Source: Halobaculum saliterrae
GTDB taxonomy: Archaea; Halobacteriota; Halobacteria; Halobacteriales; Haloferacaceae
Length of the DNA stretch: 64,000 nucleotides
Direction of reading: 5' to 3'
NCBI RefSeq assembly: GCF_009831625.1
Contig: NZ_WUUS01000002.1
Span: 186,001-250,000, forward strand
Numbering within the stretch: position 1 is the first letter of the stretch; each line of letters opens with the position of its first letter. The notes under the pieces were generated by a model that was not told the origin of the DNA, ran no database searches, and saw only the letters and a program-made list of their open reading frames with translations. Positions 1 to 6,426 of the stretch are shown here, one piece after another. A program made the translations under genes and the position numbers.

Positions 1-620
1 CCGGTAGCGGGAAGACCACGCTGTTCCGCATCATCGCGGGGCTGGAAGACGCCACTTCGGGGACGGTGTATCTCGGCGGCGACCCTGTCGAGGGGCCCGG
101 ACCGAACCTTGGTCTCGTCTTTCAGGAGTACCACCTGTTCCCGTGGCGCACTGTCGCAGGCAACGTCGGCTTTGGTTTGGAGAAGCAGGGCGTCGACCAC
201 GAGGAACAGGAGCGGCGAGTACGCGAACTACTGGAGTTGGTCGGACTTGACGGCTTCGCCGACAGCTATCCGCGTGACCTCTCCGGCGGCATGAAACAGC
301 GAGTGGCGCTGGCACGCGCACTCGCTGTCGACCCGGAGCTCCTCCTGATGGACGAGCCGTTCGGCGCCGTCGACGCACAGACCAAGCGAATGCTCCAGAA
401 CGAACTACTCGACATCTGGTCGGAAACTGGCAAGACGATCCTGTTCGTCACTCACGACGTCGAGGAGGCAGTCAAGCTCGCCGACCGAGTGGTCGTCATG
501 GCCACGGACCCAGGACGGGTCCGAGAGATCGTCGAGATCGAGACAGAGCGCCCGCGCTCCCGGTCGGACACGTCGTTCGGCGAGTACTACGAACGGATCA
601 TGAAGCTCATTCGGGCCTAG
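1..620 (+). CDS. ABC transporter ATP-binding protein, sulfonate/taurine/nitrate type (5' end outside window)
   Basis: The frame is open from the left edge and begins inside the Walker A loop (GSGKTT), so only the N-terminal few dozen residues are missing. It then shows a Q-loop (FQEYHLFPWR), the ABC signature ([15 protein letters not shown]), Walker B with the D-loop (LLLMDEPFGAVD) and the switch histidine (FVTHDVEEA). The FPWRTV and DEPFGAVDAQTK wording is typical of SsuB/TauB/NrtD ATPases, which energise uptake of sulfonates, taurine or nitrate at the inner face of the membrane. The substrate cannot be told from this subunit alone. Its permease and binding protein are presumably to the left; nothing to the right belongs to this operon. 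Confidence 0.93.
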   Translation, partial: GSGKTTLFRIIAGLEDATSGTVYLGGDPVEGPGPNLGLVFQEYHLFPWRTVAGNVGFGLEKQGVDHEEQERRVRELLELVGLDGFADSYPRDLSGGMKQRVALARALAVDPELLLMDEPFGAVDAQTKRMLQNELLDIWSETGKTILFVTHDVEEAVKLADRVVVMATDPGRVREIVEIETERPRSRSDTSFGEYYERIMKLIRA

Positions 621-880
621 GAGCGCCGCATCGGTGCGAGGGACGTCCGAACCAGGGCTGTGGAGACTGCGCTCCTTACGGACATCAACTGAGCTCGAAC
701 CATGATCGAATAACTGTGCCGCGTAATGGGATTGCGCTCGTCGGGACCGGTTCCATCCGGATCGCGCAGTCCACGCAGATCGGATGGGTGACCCGTTCGC
801 CCTGTCCCTAGGTGTGGGCCTCGCCAGTCTCAGTGCCGGCGGCGCGTCGCAGAACGCGTAGCCGACGGGGGTCTGCTGCA

Positions 881-1150
881 TCACTCGCCTTCCGCGTCGG
901 CGTCGCGGCCGGCCGTCCAGCCACGGTGGAAGACGGCCAGTTGTGTCGTCGAGTCGAATGTGTTGCCGCTCGGCTCGCGAACCAGAACTTGATCCTCGGG
1001 AATCGGAGTGACGATGTTGCTGAGCAAACAGGACTCGAGCCAGAGGACTACGAGCGAGAGGTCGTCGTCGATGAGGATATAGAAGCTGCCATCCGATCCT
1101 CGTGCAACTACGGATGATCCAAGGAGTCGATCACGTGCGGTACACGTCAT
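881..1150 (-). CDS. small hypothetical protein, possibly a gene remnant
   Basis: An 89-residue leftward frame from an ATG at 1150 (MTCTARDRLL). It has a hydrophobic middle (FYILIDDDLSLVVLWLESC) and an acidic tail, which looks more like coding sequence than the opposing rightward frame. No motif is recognised. It stands alone between the ABC ATPase end and the coiled-coil gene, with about 260 bases on its 3' side in which nothing was seen. It may be a short real gene or a decayed fragment. Confidence 0.35.
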   Translation of the reverse strand: MTCTARDRLLGSSVVARGSDGSFYILIDDDLSLVVLWLESCLLSNIVTPIPEDQVLVREPSGNTFDSTTQLAVFHRGWTAGRDADAEGE

Positions 1151-1394
1151 CGGTGGCGTCCTGCCCTGGTAACCTGACAGTTGGTGTGTGGCGCGGTCCG
1201 TGACCAGGCGTCCCGATCGTCGCCGCGATCCGTCGCTCGCGAGGTACACTCACGAGTAATCGACCCACGCAAGTGGGACGGGGAGTGCGAGCAACTGCAT
1301 CGACGAGCGAGTGTGAGGTGTGTTGGAGCCGTCTGTGTCAGTGTCAGCGGGCTCGGCTGACAGGGGAGTCGCGGAGGCGGGCTACCACCAACTG

Positions 1395-2231
1395 TCAGCC
1401 ACTCTGGGGTGCTTCCTCGTCTGTGAGATACACCACAAGTCGGTTGCGTCCCCGGCCACCTGTGTCAGCAACCACCTTCCGCGCTGAGTCACTCGCGAGC
1501 GATTCGAGCTTCTCGAAGACACGTCGGACTTCCGTCGAGGTGAGCTGTTCGTCGCGTTTCAGTCCGAGCTTCTCTTTGACGGTGGCTGCGGTGATGGTGA
1601 TCCGCCGCCCGTAGGCATCGGTTGCAGTCTTGCCCCACTTGCCGAGATGACTGAGGAGGTCTCGACAGCGATGGTGCACTGCGTACACGCGATCGGTGAT
1701 GTCGCGTGGACCATACTTGAGCAGGCGTGTGATGCGGTCTTCGTCTGCACCGCCGAGGGTGTCGTCAGTGTCGATGCCGACGGAATCGGCGACGGATTCG
1801 ACGATCCGACGGAGACGGGTCGTCTCATGACGCTGGCGTCCATCGGTTGCTTGCGTTTCGTCGGCTTCGGTGGGGTGGGCTTGGAGACAGTCGATGAGCG
1901 AGCCGTGTTCCTCGAGGAACGCATCTTGATCATCGGTGAGGTAGCCGCTCTCGTCGCCGACAAGGAGTTCGTCGACCCATGAGAGGTGGCGGTCGTGTTT
2001 GATGTCGACCGTGCGCTCGAGGCTACTGACGCGTTCCTCGAGGTCGGCTGTGGGAGTCGTGCGTGCTTCGAGTTCTTCGACGCGGTCAGTGAGGTCGTCG
2101 ATTAGCTGGTGCTGCTCGTCGATGGTCTCGCGTTGCTCCTCGATCACGGCCCGTTGCTCGCGGACGAGGTCGGCCAGCTCCTCACTCGTGGGCTGTGCGT
2201 CGGTGTCGATCTGATCAGTGTTGTCACTCAT
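1395..2231 (-). CDS. coiled-coil protein with C-terminal winged-helix-like domain
   Basis: 278 residues from an ATG at 2231. Residues from about 15 to 75 form a heptad-rich coiled coil (EELADLVREQ, EEQRETIDEQ, DDLTDRVEEL), which predicts oligomerisation. The C-terminal third (VKEKLGLKRDEQLTSTEVRR to GGRGRNRLVVYL) reads like a winged helix, with a basic RGRNR turn and a closing strand. Proteins of this layout are common on haloarchaeal plasmids, where they are usually unnamed. It is the last gene of a leftward cluster (three upstream genes overlap by ATGA; a 59-base gap precedes this one). A DNA-binding or partition-like role is possible but only inferred. Confidence 0.8.
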   Translation of the reverse strand: MSDNTDQIDTDAQPTSEELADLVREQRAVIEEQRETIDEQHQLIDDLTDRVEELEARTTPTADLEERVSSLERTVDIKHDRHLSWVDELLVGDESGYLTDDQDAFLEEHGSLIDCLQAHPTEADETQATDGRQRHETTRLRRIVESVADSVGIDTDDTLGGADEDRITRLLKYGPRDITDRVYAVHHRCRDLLSHLGKWGKTATDAYGRRITITAATVKEKLGLKRDEQLTSTEVRRVFEKLESLASDSARKVVADTGGRGRNRLVVYLTDEEAPQSG

Positions 2232-2290
2232 GGTGTCGGTGTACGGTGGTTTGTTAGCAGGCGAACGGCGGACGCGGTGGTGTCGCGCGG

Positions 2291-2977
2291 CTACTCGTAG
2301 TTACCCCACTGCGGCGTCAGTGTGCACTCAGCGGGCTGTTCGCCGTCTCCAGGCTCGAAGCGCCCGATCGCCCAGCGGGCGTGCGACGCGATATCGACGA
2401 GAGACTTTGGTACCACAGTCGTTTCCTGGGGCAGCGTGCAGACGATCTCGTCGTCATCACCGTCTGCATCGGTGACCGGGGTCTGGGATTCGAGGACAGC
2501 TGTGAATTCTTGGGTGGATAGCGTTTCATTGACGACCTGATAGGCGGTCCACCGATCATAGCTTTCGCGCACCAGCACTAGCGACGACCGCGGCTCCCGG
2601 ACAAGTTCGCTGAGGCGGCGGTTCACCTCCTCGACGCTCATGTCTAGGTCGGCTGCGCAGGTGACCGCCGAGAACTCGGTCGGGAACTCGAAGGTGTCGG
2701 TGAGGTACTTCCAGATCTCTCGTTTGTCCTGCCAGCTGCGAGTTCCATGAATCGTCAACGAGTCGAGTGGGGTGTCTTCATCGGGGCACATGAGGCCATC
2801 AGGGGTGCTGGTGAGCCGGATGCGGTCTCCAGCTTGCGTTTCGACGATCACGTCGCCGCCGCGAATCGCAACGACAGTGACCGGGTCGTCGCGACCGTCC
2901 CACGTGAGGACGTAGCTCTCACAGAGGTCCTCGAAGGTGAGTGGGGCGATCGCATAGGGTGCGGCGGGTGTGGTCAT
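2291..2977 (-). CDS. hypothetical plasmid-type protein with helix-turn-helix-like segment
   Basis: 228 residues if started at the ATG at 2977, which overlaps the TGA of the preceding gene as ATGA; a longer frame with an Arg/Pro-rich start at 3079 exists but is not haloarchaeal in composition. The N-terminal part is a beta-rich module (VTVVAIRGGDVIVETQAGDR). The middle (FSAVTCAADLDMSVEEVNRR) looks like a helix-turn-helix or winged helix, and the C-terminus is acidic. No enzymatic motif is visible. Its coupling to the zinc-finger gene upstream suggests that they are made together. Confidence 0.75.
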   Translation of the reverse strand: MTTPAAPYAIAPLTFEDLCESYVLTWDGRDDPVTVVAIRGGDVIVETQAGDRIRLTSTPDGLMCPDEDTPLDSLTIHGTRSWQDKREIWKYLTDTFEFPTEFSAVTCAADLDMSVEEVNRRLSELVREPRSSLVLVRESYDRWTAYQVVNETLSTQEFTAVLESQTPVTDADGDDDEIVCTLPQETTVVPKSLVDIASHARWAIGRFEPGDGEQPAECTLTPQWGNYE

Positions 2978-3540
2978 TGGGTCGAGTGGTGGGCGCGCGC
3001 GAACGCGAGTTGCATGGCTTGACGGATGTGATACCGTGCGTCGGCGTCTGCGGTCAGGTGGAGGGCCTTCCCGAGGCAATCTGTGAGTGGGTCTGCAGCG
3101 AGTGGCCCAGGGAGTTGACAGTCACAGGGGCCGGCCCGGACGGTGCCCGGGCCAGCGACCGACAGAGACCTGACTGGGTCGCCGCAGTTGGGGCAACTCG
3201 GGGCGGAGTCATCGACGTCGTGAATCGAGGAATCGGGGATACTTTCGATGTGGGTGTACTCCACGTGGAGGAGCTGTTGGCCAGCGTCGGTGAGGACGTA
3301 CTTCGTGTCGGTCTGTCTGAGCAGGCCCTTCTCAGTAAGGGCGGTGAGTGCCTCCTCGTCGGGATCGGGCTCAGGGTCCGTCTCAGTAGGAAGGTGGCTG
3401 CTGCCCCGTGTGAACGAGTGCTCGGGTTGCTCACTGCGGTCGCGTTCAAGCCGGTCGATGAGCGACAGCGTCGTGCGTTCGGTGGCGGTGAGGTCGGTCC
3501 AAGCGATGTCTTCGGGGTCGACGTCGTGTGAGTTGGTCAT
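2974..3540 (-). CDS. winged-helix protein with zinc finger
   Basis: 188 residues. The first half reads as a winged-helix domain (TERTTLSLIDRLERD, then ALTALTEKGLLRQTDTKYVL, then TDAGQQLL). The second half carries a CPNCG knuckle followed about 20 residues later by CDC, a probable zinc site, and ends with an alpha-helical stretch. It starts within an ATGA overlap with a 39-residue upstream frame and ends in an ATGA overlap with the downstream gene, so three genes are translationally coupled. A DNA-binding regulator or plasmid-maintenance factor is likely, but the target is unknown. Confidence 0.78.
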   Translation of the reverse strand: MTNSHDVDPEDIAWTDLTATERTTLSLIDRLERDRSEQPEHSFTRGSSHLPTETDPEPDPDEEALTALTEKGLLRQTDTKYVLTDAGQQLLHVEYTHIESIPDSSIHDVDDSAPSCPNCGDPVRSLSVAGPGTVRAGPCDCQLPGPLAADPLTDCLGKALHLTADADARYHIRQAMQLAFARAHHSTQ

Positions 3541-3656
3541 TGATCGGCCTCCGTGAGCGGGTTATGGGTGTCGTGGCTGGCGCTGACGGGGTCATGTGCA
3601 GGTTGTTCGTCGTCGTGTCCGGCACGTTGAAGCCGGGCGAGGCGTGTTGTGCTCAT
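3537..3656 (-). CDS. 39-residue leader gene of the leftward cluster
   Basis: A short frame from an ATG at 3656 beginning MSTTRLARLQRAGHDDEQ. Its stop codon overlaps the ATG of the zinc-finger gene as ATGA, the same coupling as in the two genes below it, which is the main reason to accept it. The peptide is rich in Asp, His and Ala and has no recognised motif. It may simply start the translationally coupled set. Confidence 0.5.
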   Translation of the reverse strand: MSTTRLARLQRAGHDDEQPAHDPVSASHDTHNPLTEADQ

Positions 3657-3805
3657 GTCGCTTGCTGGAGCGGAATTGACCGTTCTACCGTGGTTGCGAC
3701 CCCACGCGGCGGTTCGGTGGGTCTAGCACCGGATCGCCACAAACCGTGGGCGATGTGTAACCCGCGTAGCGTCGCATGTTGATTTCAAGATAGCCCCTAC
3801 TTATA

Positions 3806-3849
3806 GTTGTTCCGGCACTACTATAGTTCCGGGACAGGGCTATAAATTC
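3806..3849 (+). promoter_or_regulatory. promoter with paired operator-like sites upstream of the wHTH gene at 3888
   Basis: A TATA box (CTATAAATT, about 3840-3848) lies some 40 bases before the ATG at 3888. Just upstream are GTTGTTCCGGCAC (3806-3818) and GTTCCGGGACA (3826-3836). The same pair recurs, on the other strand, upstream of the convergent paralogous gene at 4348. The core TTGTyCCGGrACAA is close to a palindrome. The whole block 3657-3887 holds no gene; a leftward TATA-like CTATAAG (3800-3806) could serve the leftward cluster. Confidence 0.6.
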
Positions 3850-3887
3850 GCCCTTCTTTTTGCAAACGTGTGAGAAATCAGTAGCAA

Positions 3888-4133
3888 ATGCCGGGTCCGA
3901 AGCCTGACGTTCCCGATCAAGAAGTGCTTCGAATGATAGCTTCGGCCCCAGACCCTGTAGTTACGTCGAGTGAGCTTGCGGAGGCTCTGGACATGTCCCA
4001 GCAGGGAGCCTACAACCGGCTTTCCTCGCTGGAAGAGAAAGGATTCGTACGAAGCAGAAAGGTCGGTGCGAGCGCCCGAGTATGGTGGATCACTGATACG
4101 GGTCGAAGTGAGTTGCCTCCTCTTGGAAGCTAA
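3888..4133 (+). CDS. small winged-helix transcriptional regulator (paralogue A)
   Basis: 81 residues, almost entirely a winged helix: SSELAEALDMSQQGAYNRLS forms the helix-turn-helix, and KGFVRSRKVGASARVWWITD forms the wing. The protein is clearly paralogous to the convergent gene at 4130-4348, sharing the SQQ-Y-RL, KVGA-A-VWW and terminal D pattern. The two genes run tail to tail and their stop codons overlap. Both promoters carry the same operator-like pair, so auto- and cross-regulation is the natural inference. No effector domain is present, so the signal, if any, is unknown. Confidence 0.82.
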   Translation: MPGPKPDVPDQEVLRMIASAPDPVVTSSELAEALDMSQQGAYNRLSSLEEKGFVRSRKVGASARVWWITDTGRSELPPLGS

Positions 4134-4348
4134 TCGTCTACAAACCACCAAACGACTGCGTTGGCACCTACTTTCCGTTTCTTCACTACGCCTTGCTGGT
4201 ATAGGCGGTTCAGTCGCTTGTAGCTCGCTTGCTGAGAGATCTCGAATTCGTCCATGAGATCTGAGGTAGTCATCACTGGACAGTCGAGTCTCCGAAACAA
4301 TTCTTCTACGCTGGTTTTGTCTGAGCTGGTGGTTTCCACAGTACTCAT
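4130..4348 (-). CDS. small winged-helix transcriptional regulator (paralogue B)
   Basis: 72 residues. The N-terminal 15 residues are Ser/Thr-rich. They are followed by TTSDLMDEFEISQQASYKRL (helix-turn-helix) and a wing KKRKVGANAVVWWFVDD. It shares the helix and wing pattern with the gene at 3888 and faces it tail to tail, overlapping by four bases. A TATA-like CATAAATCC sits between two operator-like sites at 4362-4401, about 30-40 bases upstream of the ATG. The pair may form a small mutual switch. Confidence 0.8.
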   Translation of the reverse strand: MSTVETTSSDKTSVEELFRRLDCPVMTTSDLMDEFEISQQASYKRLNRLYQQGVVKKRKVGANAVVWWFVDD

Positions 4349-4361
4349 ACATGCCTATTGA

Positions 4362-4401
4362 TTGTTCCGGGACAAAGGATTTATGGATGTGCCGAAACAA
4401 C
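4362..4401 (-). promoter_or_regulatory. promoter with paired operator-like sites upstream of paralogue B
   Basis: Read leftward, the order is GTTGTTTCGGCAC (4401-4389), a TATA-like CATAAATCC, then TTGTCCCGGAACAA (4375-4362). The first differs by one base from the site at 3806-3818, and the second contains the same CCGGrAC core as 3826-3836. The near-palindrome sits between the TATA box and the start codon, a position where bound regulator would block transcription. Confidence 0.6.
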
Positions 4402-4450
4402 TTCGCAACGAGAACTTCCATCCCAGATTGGTGCCTTGACGGCGTAGGTA

Positions 4451-4501
4451 CCCGCGTGCTGCAACACGCGGGCGATGGTTGTTCTCAGGAGAGAACCAAC
4501 C
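4451..4501 (+). promoter_or_regulatory. two hairpins in the leader of the tiny-gene operon
   Basis: CCCGCGTG (4451-4458) pairs perfectly with CACGCGGG (4465-4472) across a six-base loop. GGTTGTTCTC (4477-4486) pairs with GAGAACCAACC (4491-4501) with one bulged base. The second hairpin ends one base before the ATG at 4503 and would contain any ribosome-binding site (AGGAG). This suggests control of translation or RNA processing, but it is only a structural reading. Confidence 0.5.
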
Positions 4502-4502
4502 G

Positions 4503-4580
4503 ATGTCAGATACGACTTCCAGCGGTGAAAACGGTACCGACGACTACCACATCCCAATGGCAGCGAGGTGGTCGGTGTGA
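4503..4580 (+). CDS. 25-residue peptide, first of three overlapping tiny genes
   Basis: Starts MSDTTSSGENGTDDYHIPMA and ends RWSV, with its stop overlapping a GTG start of the next frame (GTGTGA). The acidic, Ser/Thr-rich start is typical of real haloarchaeal N-termini. It is supported mainly by the tight coupling to the zinc-ribbon frame behind it. No function is recognised. Confidence 0.45.
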   Translation: MSDTTSSGENGTDDYHIPMAARWSV

Positions 4581-4699
4581 GTGCTCGCGTCTACGGCGTC
4601 ACCTGCGTGGGCTGCGGCTCCATGATGCTTCGCGGGAAGGGCGATGCCCAGTTCTGCTCGCGTTGCGAGATCGAGCACGCAGTTCCTGCAGACCGATGA
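4577..4699 (+). CDS. 40-residue zinc-ribbon microprotein
   Basis: Starts at a GTG and reads VSARVYGVTCVGCGSMMLRG then KGDAQFCSRCEIEHAVPADR. The CxxC (TCVGCG) and CxxC (FCSRC) pairs, 17 residues apart, make a complete four-cysteine zinc site, which is strong evidence that it is translated despite its size. It overlaps the gene before (GTGTGA) and the one after (ATGA). Small one-domain zinc proteins are frequent in haloarchaea and often bind nucleic acid or partners; nothing more specific can be said. Confidence 0.62.
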   Translation: MSARVYGVTCVGCGSMMLRGKGDAQFCSRCEIEHAVPADR

Positions 4700-4950
4700 G
4701 TAACTGCCGCGTTGAGCAGCGCCGGCAGGCCGATCGACTCGCCGACACGCTCGCGTTGAATCAGTCAGTCGTCGCCGTCGACGTGCTCGCTCCTGGTGTC
4801 GGTGCTCGCGATGGCTGGGTCGTCGAGGCGATGTTGGATCGCGCGTCGATTCCGACCGGTGTGTTGCGGACGCTGGCAGCTGGCGGCGCGATTGTGGTGG
4901 ATGCGAGTCCGCAGGGGCCGGAGAATATGATCGTGACGGCAACGATCTGA
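4696..4950 (+). CDS. 84-residue hypothetical protein of the tiny-gene operon
   Basis: Starts at an ATG overlapping the zinc-ribbon stop as ATGA. It reads MSNCRVEQRRQADRLADTLA, then NQSVVAVDVLAPGVGARDGW, and ends PQGPENMIVTATI. The alternating hydrophobic strand pattern and balanced composition suggest a folded alpha/beta domain. A longer in-frame extension back to 4351 crosses two genes in other frames and is rejected. No family is recognised. Confidence 0.6.
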   Translation: MSNCRVEQRRQADRLADTLALNQSVVAVDVLAPGVGARDGWVVEAMLDRASIPTGVLRTLAAGGAIVVDASPQGPENMIVTATI

Positions 4951-5162
4951 GTCGGGTGCTGATTCGATTTTTGCTGGTCTTTTGAGTACAACGAAACAAC
5001 GACTGCTGGTGACGGGGAACAGGGTGAATCTGACCGGTGAATTCAGGACTAGAGTGGACTACGGAGACGGCCCTGTTGACTAGTGTCTTAGATATCGGTG
5101 ATGATATTATAGTCTTGTGGACAAGCTTTGGGGTGAAGTTCTTGCTGTCGATGTCTGAACGG

Positions 5163-5175
5163 GATTTTATATACT
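5163..5175 (+). promoter_or_regulatory. TATA promoter of the McrBC-like operon
   Basis: TTTTATATACTCC lies about 25-30 bases before the ATG at 5197, so the transcript would be nearly or fully leaderless, as is common in haloarchaea. The 245 bases before the gene are AT-richer than their surroundings. Confidence 0.6.
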
Positions 5176-5196
5176 CCCCACTACCTGTATTCGATA

Positions 5197-6426
5197 ATGA
5201 GTGACTCGTCGGACGACTATACACTTGAGGATGCGAAAGACGAAGTCGGAATTCTTCGCCGTGTAACCGACGACGTCGTCGAAGCGATCCGGAGTGCAGA
5301 GAACGAAGACGTACTAGAGTTCCTAATCGAGGACGAGAAACTCGACGTGATCCACGACGGGGAGCGTGGTCTAGGACAGGTACGACGTGCCGTGCTTGAG
5401 TCGTCGCTGGCCTCAGACCGGCTTAAGCGCGTCGTGAGTCTCCGCGGTGACGAAACGCCCGGAGAGATACTCGTACCGAAAGACGTGGAGCGCAACGCAA
5501 AAGTCGCGCTTAAATCCGGTAAGCCGGTCGTCCTGTACGGACCAACCGGCACAGGGAAGACGACATTCGCCAAGCAGCTCGCGCGTGAGACCGGCATCGG
5601 GTACACCCTCAACACCGCGACACCGTCGTGGACGCCGTCGGACATTATTGGAGGAATCAGCCCGGACTACACTGGAGACTCGCTAAGCTACCGGACGAAA
5701 CTCGGTTGCGTGTCCGAAGCCGTTCAGCGTGCTCGCCGGTTCGACGTTGAGTACGGCGTCATCCTCGACGAGATCACTCGGGCGGACATTTCGAAGATCT
5801 TCGGTCCCCTCTACACCGCTATCGAGAATCCACACCAGACCATTTTCGAGACTGACGAGGGGGAGACAATCGAACTTGACGAACGGGTGAACATCATCTG
5901 TACGATGAATATGTCCGATCGGACAGTGAACGAACTCGACAACGCGATCACCCGTCGGTTCGCTATGATCGAACTGGACGAGTACGAGGAAGATAAGCGC
6001 CGACAACTGTTCAAAGACTGGATCACTACGCACATCACCGACCACACAGATCTCGGCGAAACCCAGATTCTCCGTCTGTTCGAGCGAGACTATCAGGGGA
6101 TCAATCACGGCCACGAATCGACGTCGCAGGGATCGATTATGCGCTTCGGCCCGATGCATTACCGCGACATCGCTGTCTTCCTTGGAGTCGGCTGTCGAGA
6201 AGGCGGGGAGTACGAGTACGACCAGACAGACGCCGTCGGACAGGCGTTCCGGACGTACATCGTTCCGCGACTCCTGAACGCCGCCGCGTTCCCACAAATC
6301 GAGCGAATCGCGGAGCACTACCGCGCGATGAACGGCGAGTTCGAGGAGTTCGATCTTTCCCCTGCTGCTGAGCTGGCCGAACGAGAACTCGAACAGGAAC
6401 GACGCCAGATGGGCTCCTACGAGTAA
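5197..6426 (+). CDS. mcrB: McrB-like AAA+ ATPase/GTPase
   Basis: 409 residues. The AAA+ core begins near residue 110, with Walker A GPTGTGKT (115-122), Walker B GVILDE (187-192) and the McrB hallmark MNMSDRTVNELDNAITRRF (237-255), the local form of the MNTADRS motif that binds the guanine nucleotide. The first 100 residues are acidic and helical and do not resemble a known modified-base reader. The family drives NTP-dependent DNA translocation that activates the partner nuclease McrC. The next gene starts within its stop codon (TAATG), so the two are coupled. A DNA-modification-dependent or otherwise selective restriction role is inferred. Confidence 0.88.
   Translation: MSDSSDDYTLEDAKDEVGILRRVTDDVVEAIRSAENEDVLEFLIEDEKLDVIHDGERGLGQVRRAVLESSLASDRLKRVVSLRGDETPGEILVPKDVERNAKVALKSGKPVVLYGPTGTGKTTFAKQLARETGIGYTLNTATPSWTPSDIIGGISPDYTGDSLSYRTKLGCVSEAVQRARRFDVEYGVILDEITRADISKIFGPLYTAIENPHQTIFETDEGETIELDERVNIICTMNMSDRTVNELDNAITRRFAMIELDEYEEDKRRQLFKDWITTHITDHTDLGETQILRLFERDYQGINHGHESTSQGSIMRFGPMHYRDIAVFLGVGCREGGEYEYDQTDAVGQAFRTYIVPRLLNAAAFPQIERIAEHYRAMNGEFEEFDLSPAAELAERELEQERRQMGSYE

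Noticed and set aside
812-1117. 101-residue rightward frame near the left edge
   Set aside because: It opposes a more plausible leftward frame and starts with an Arg/Ala/Ser-rich stretch typical of shadow frames.
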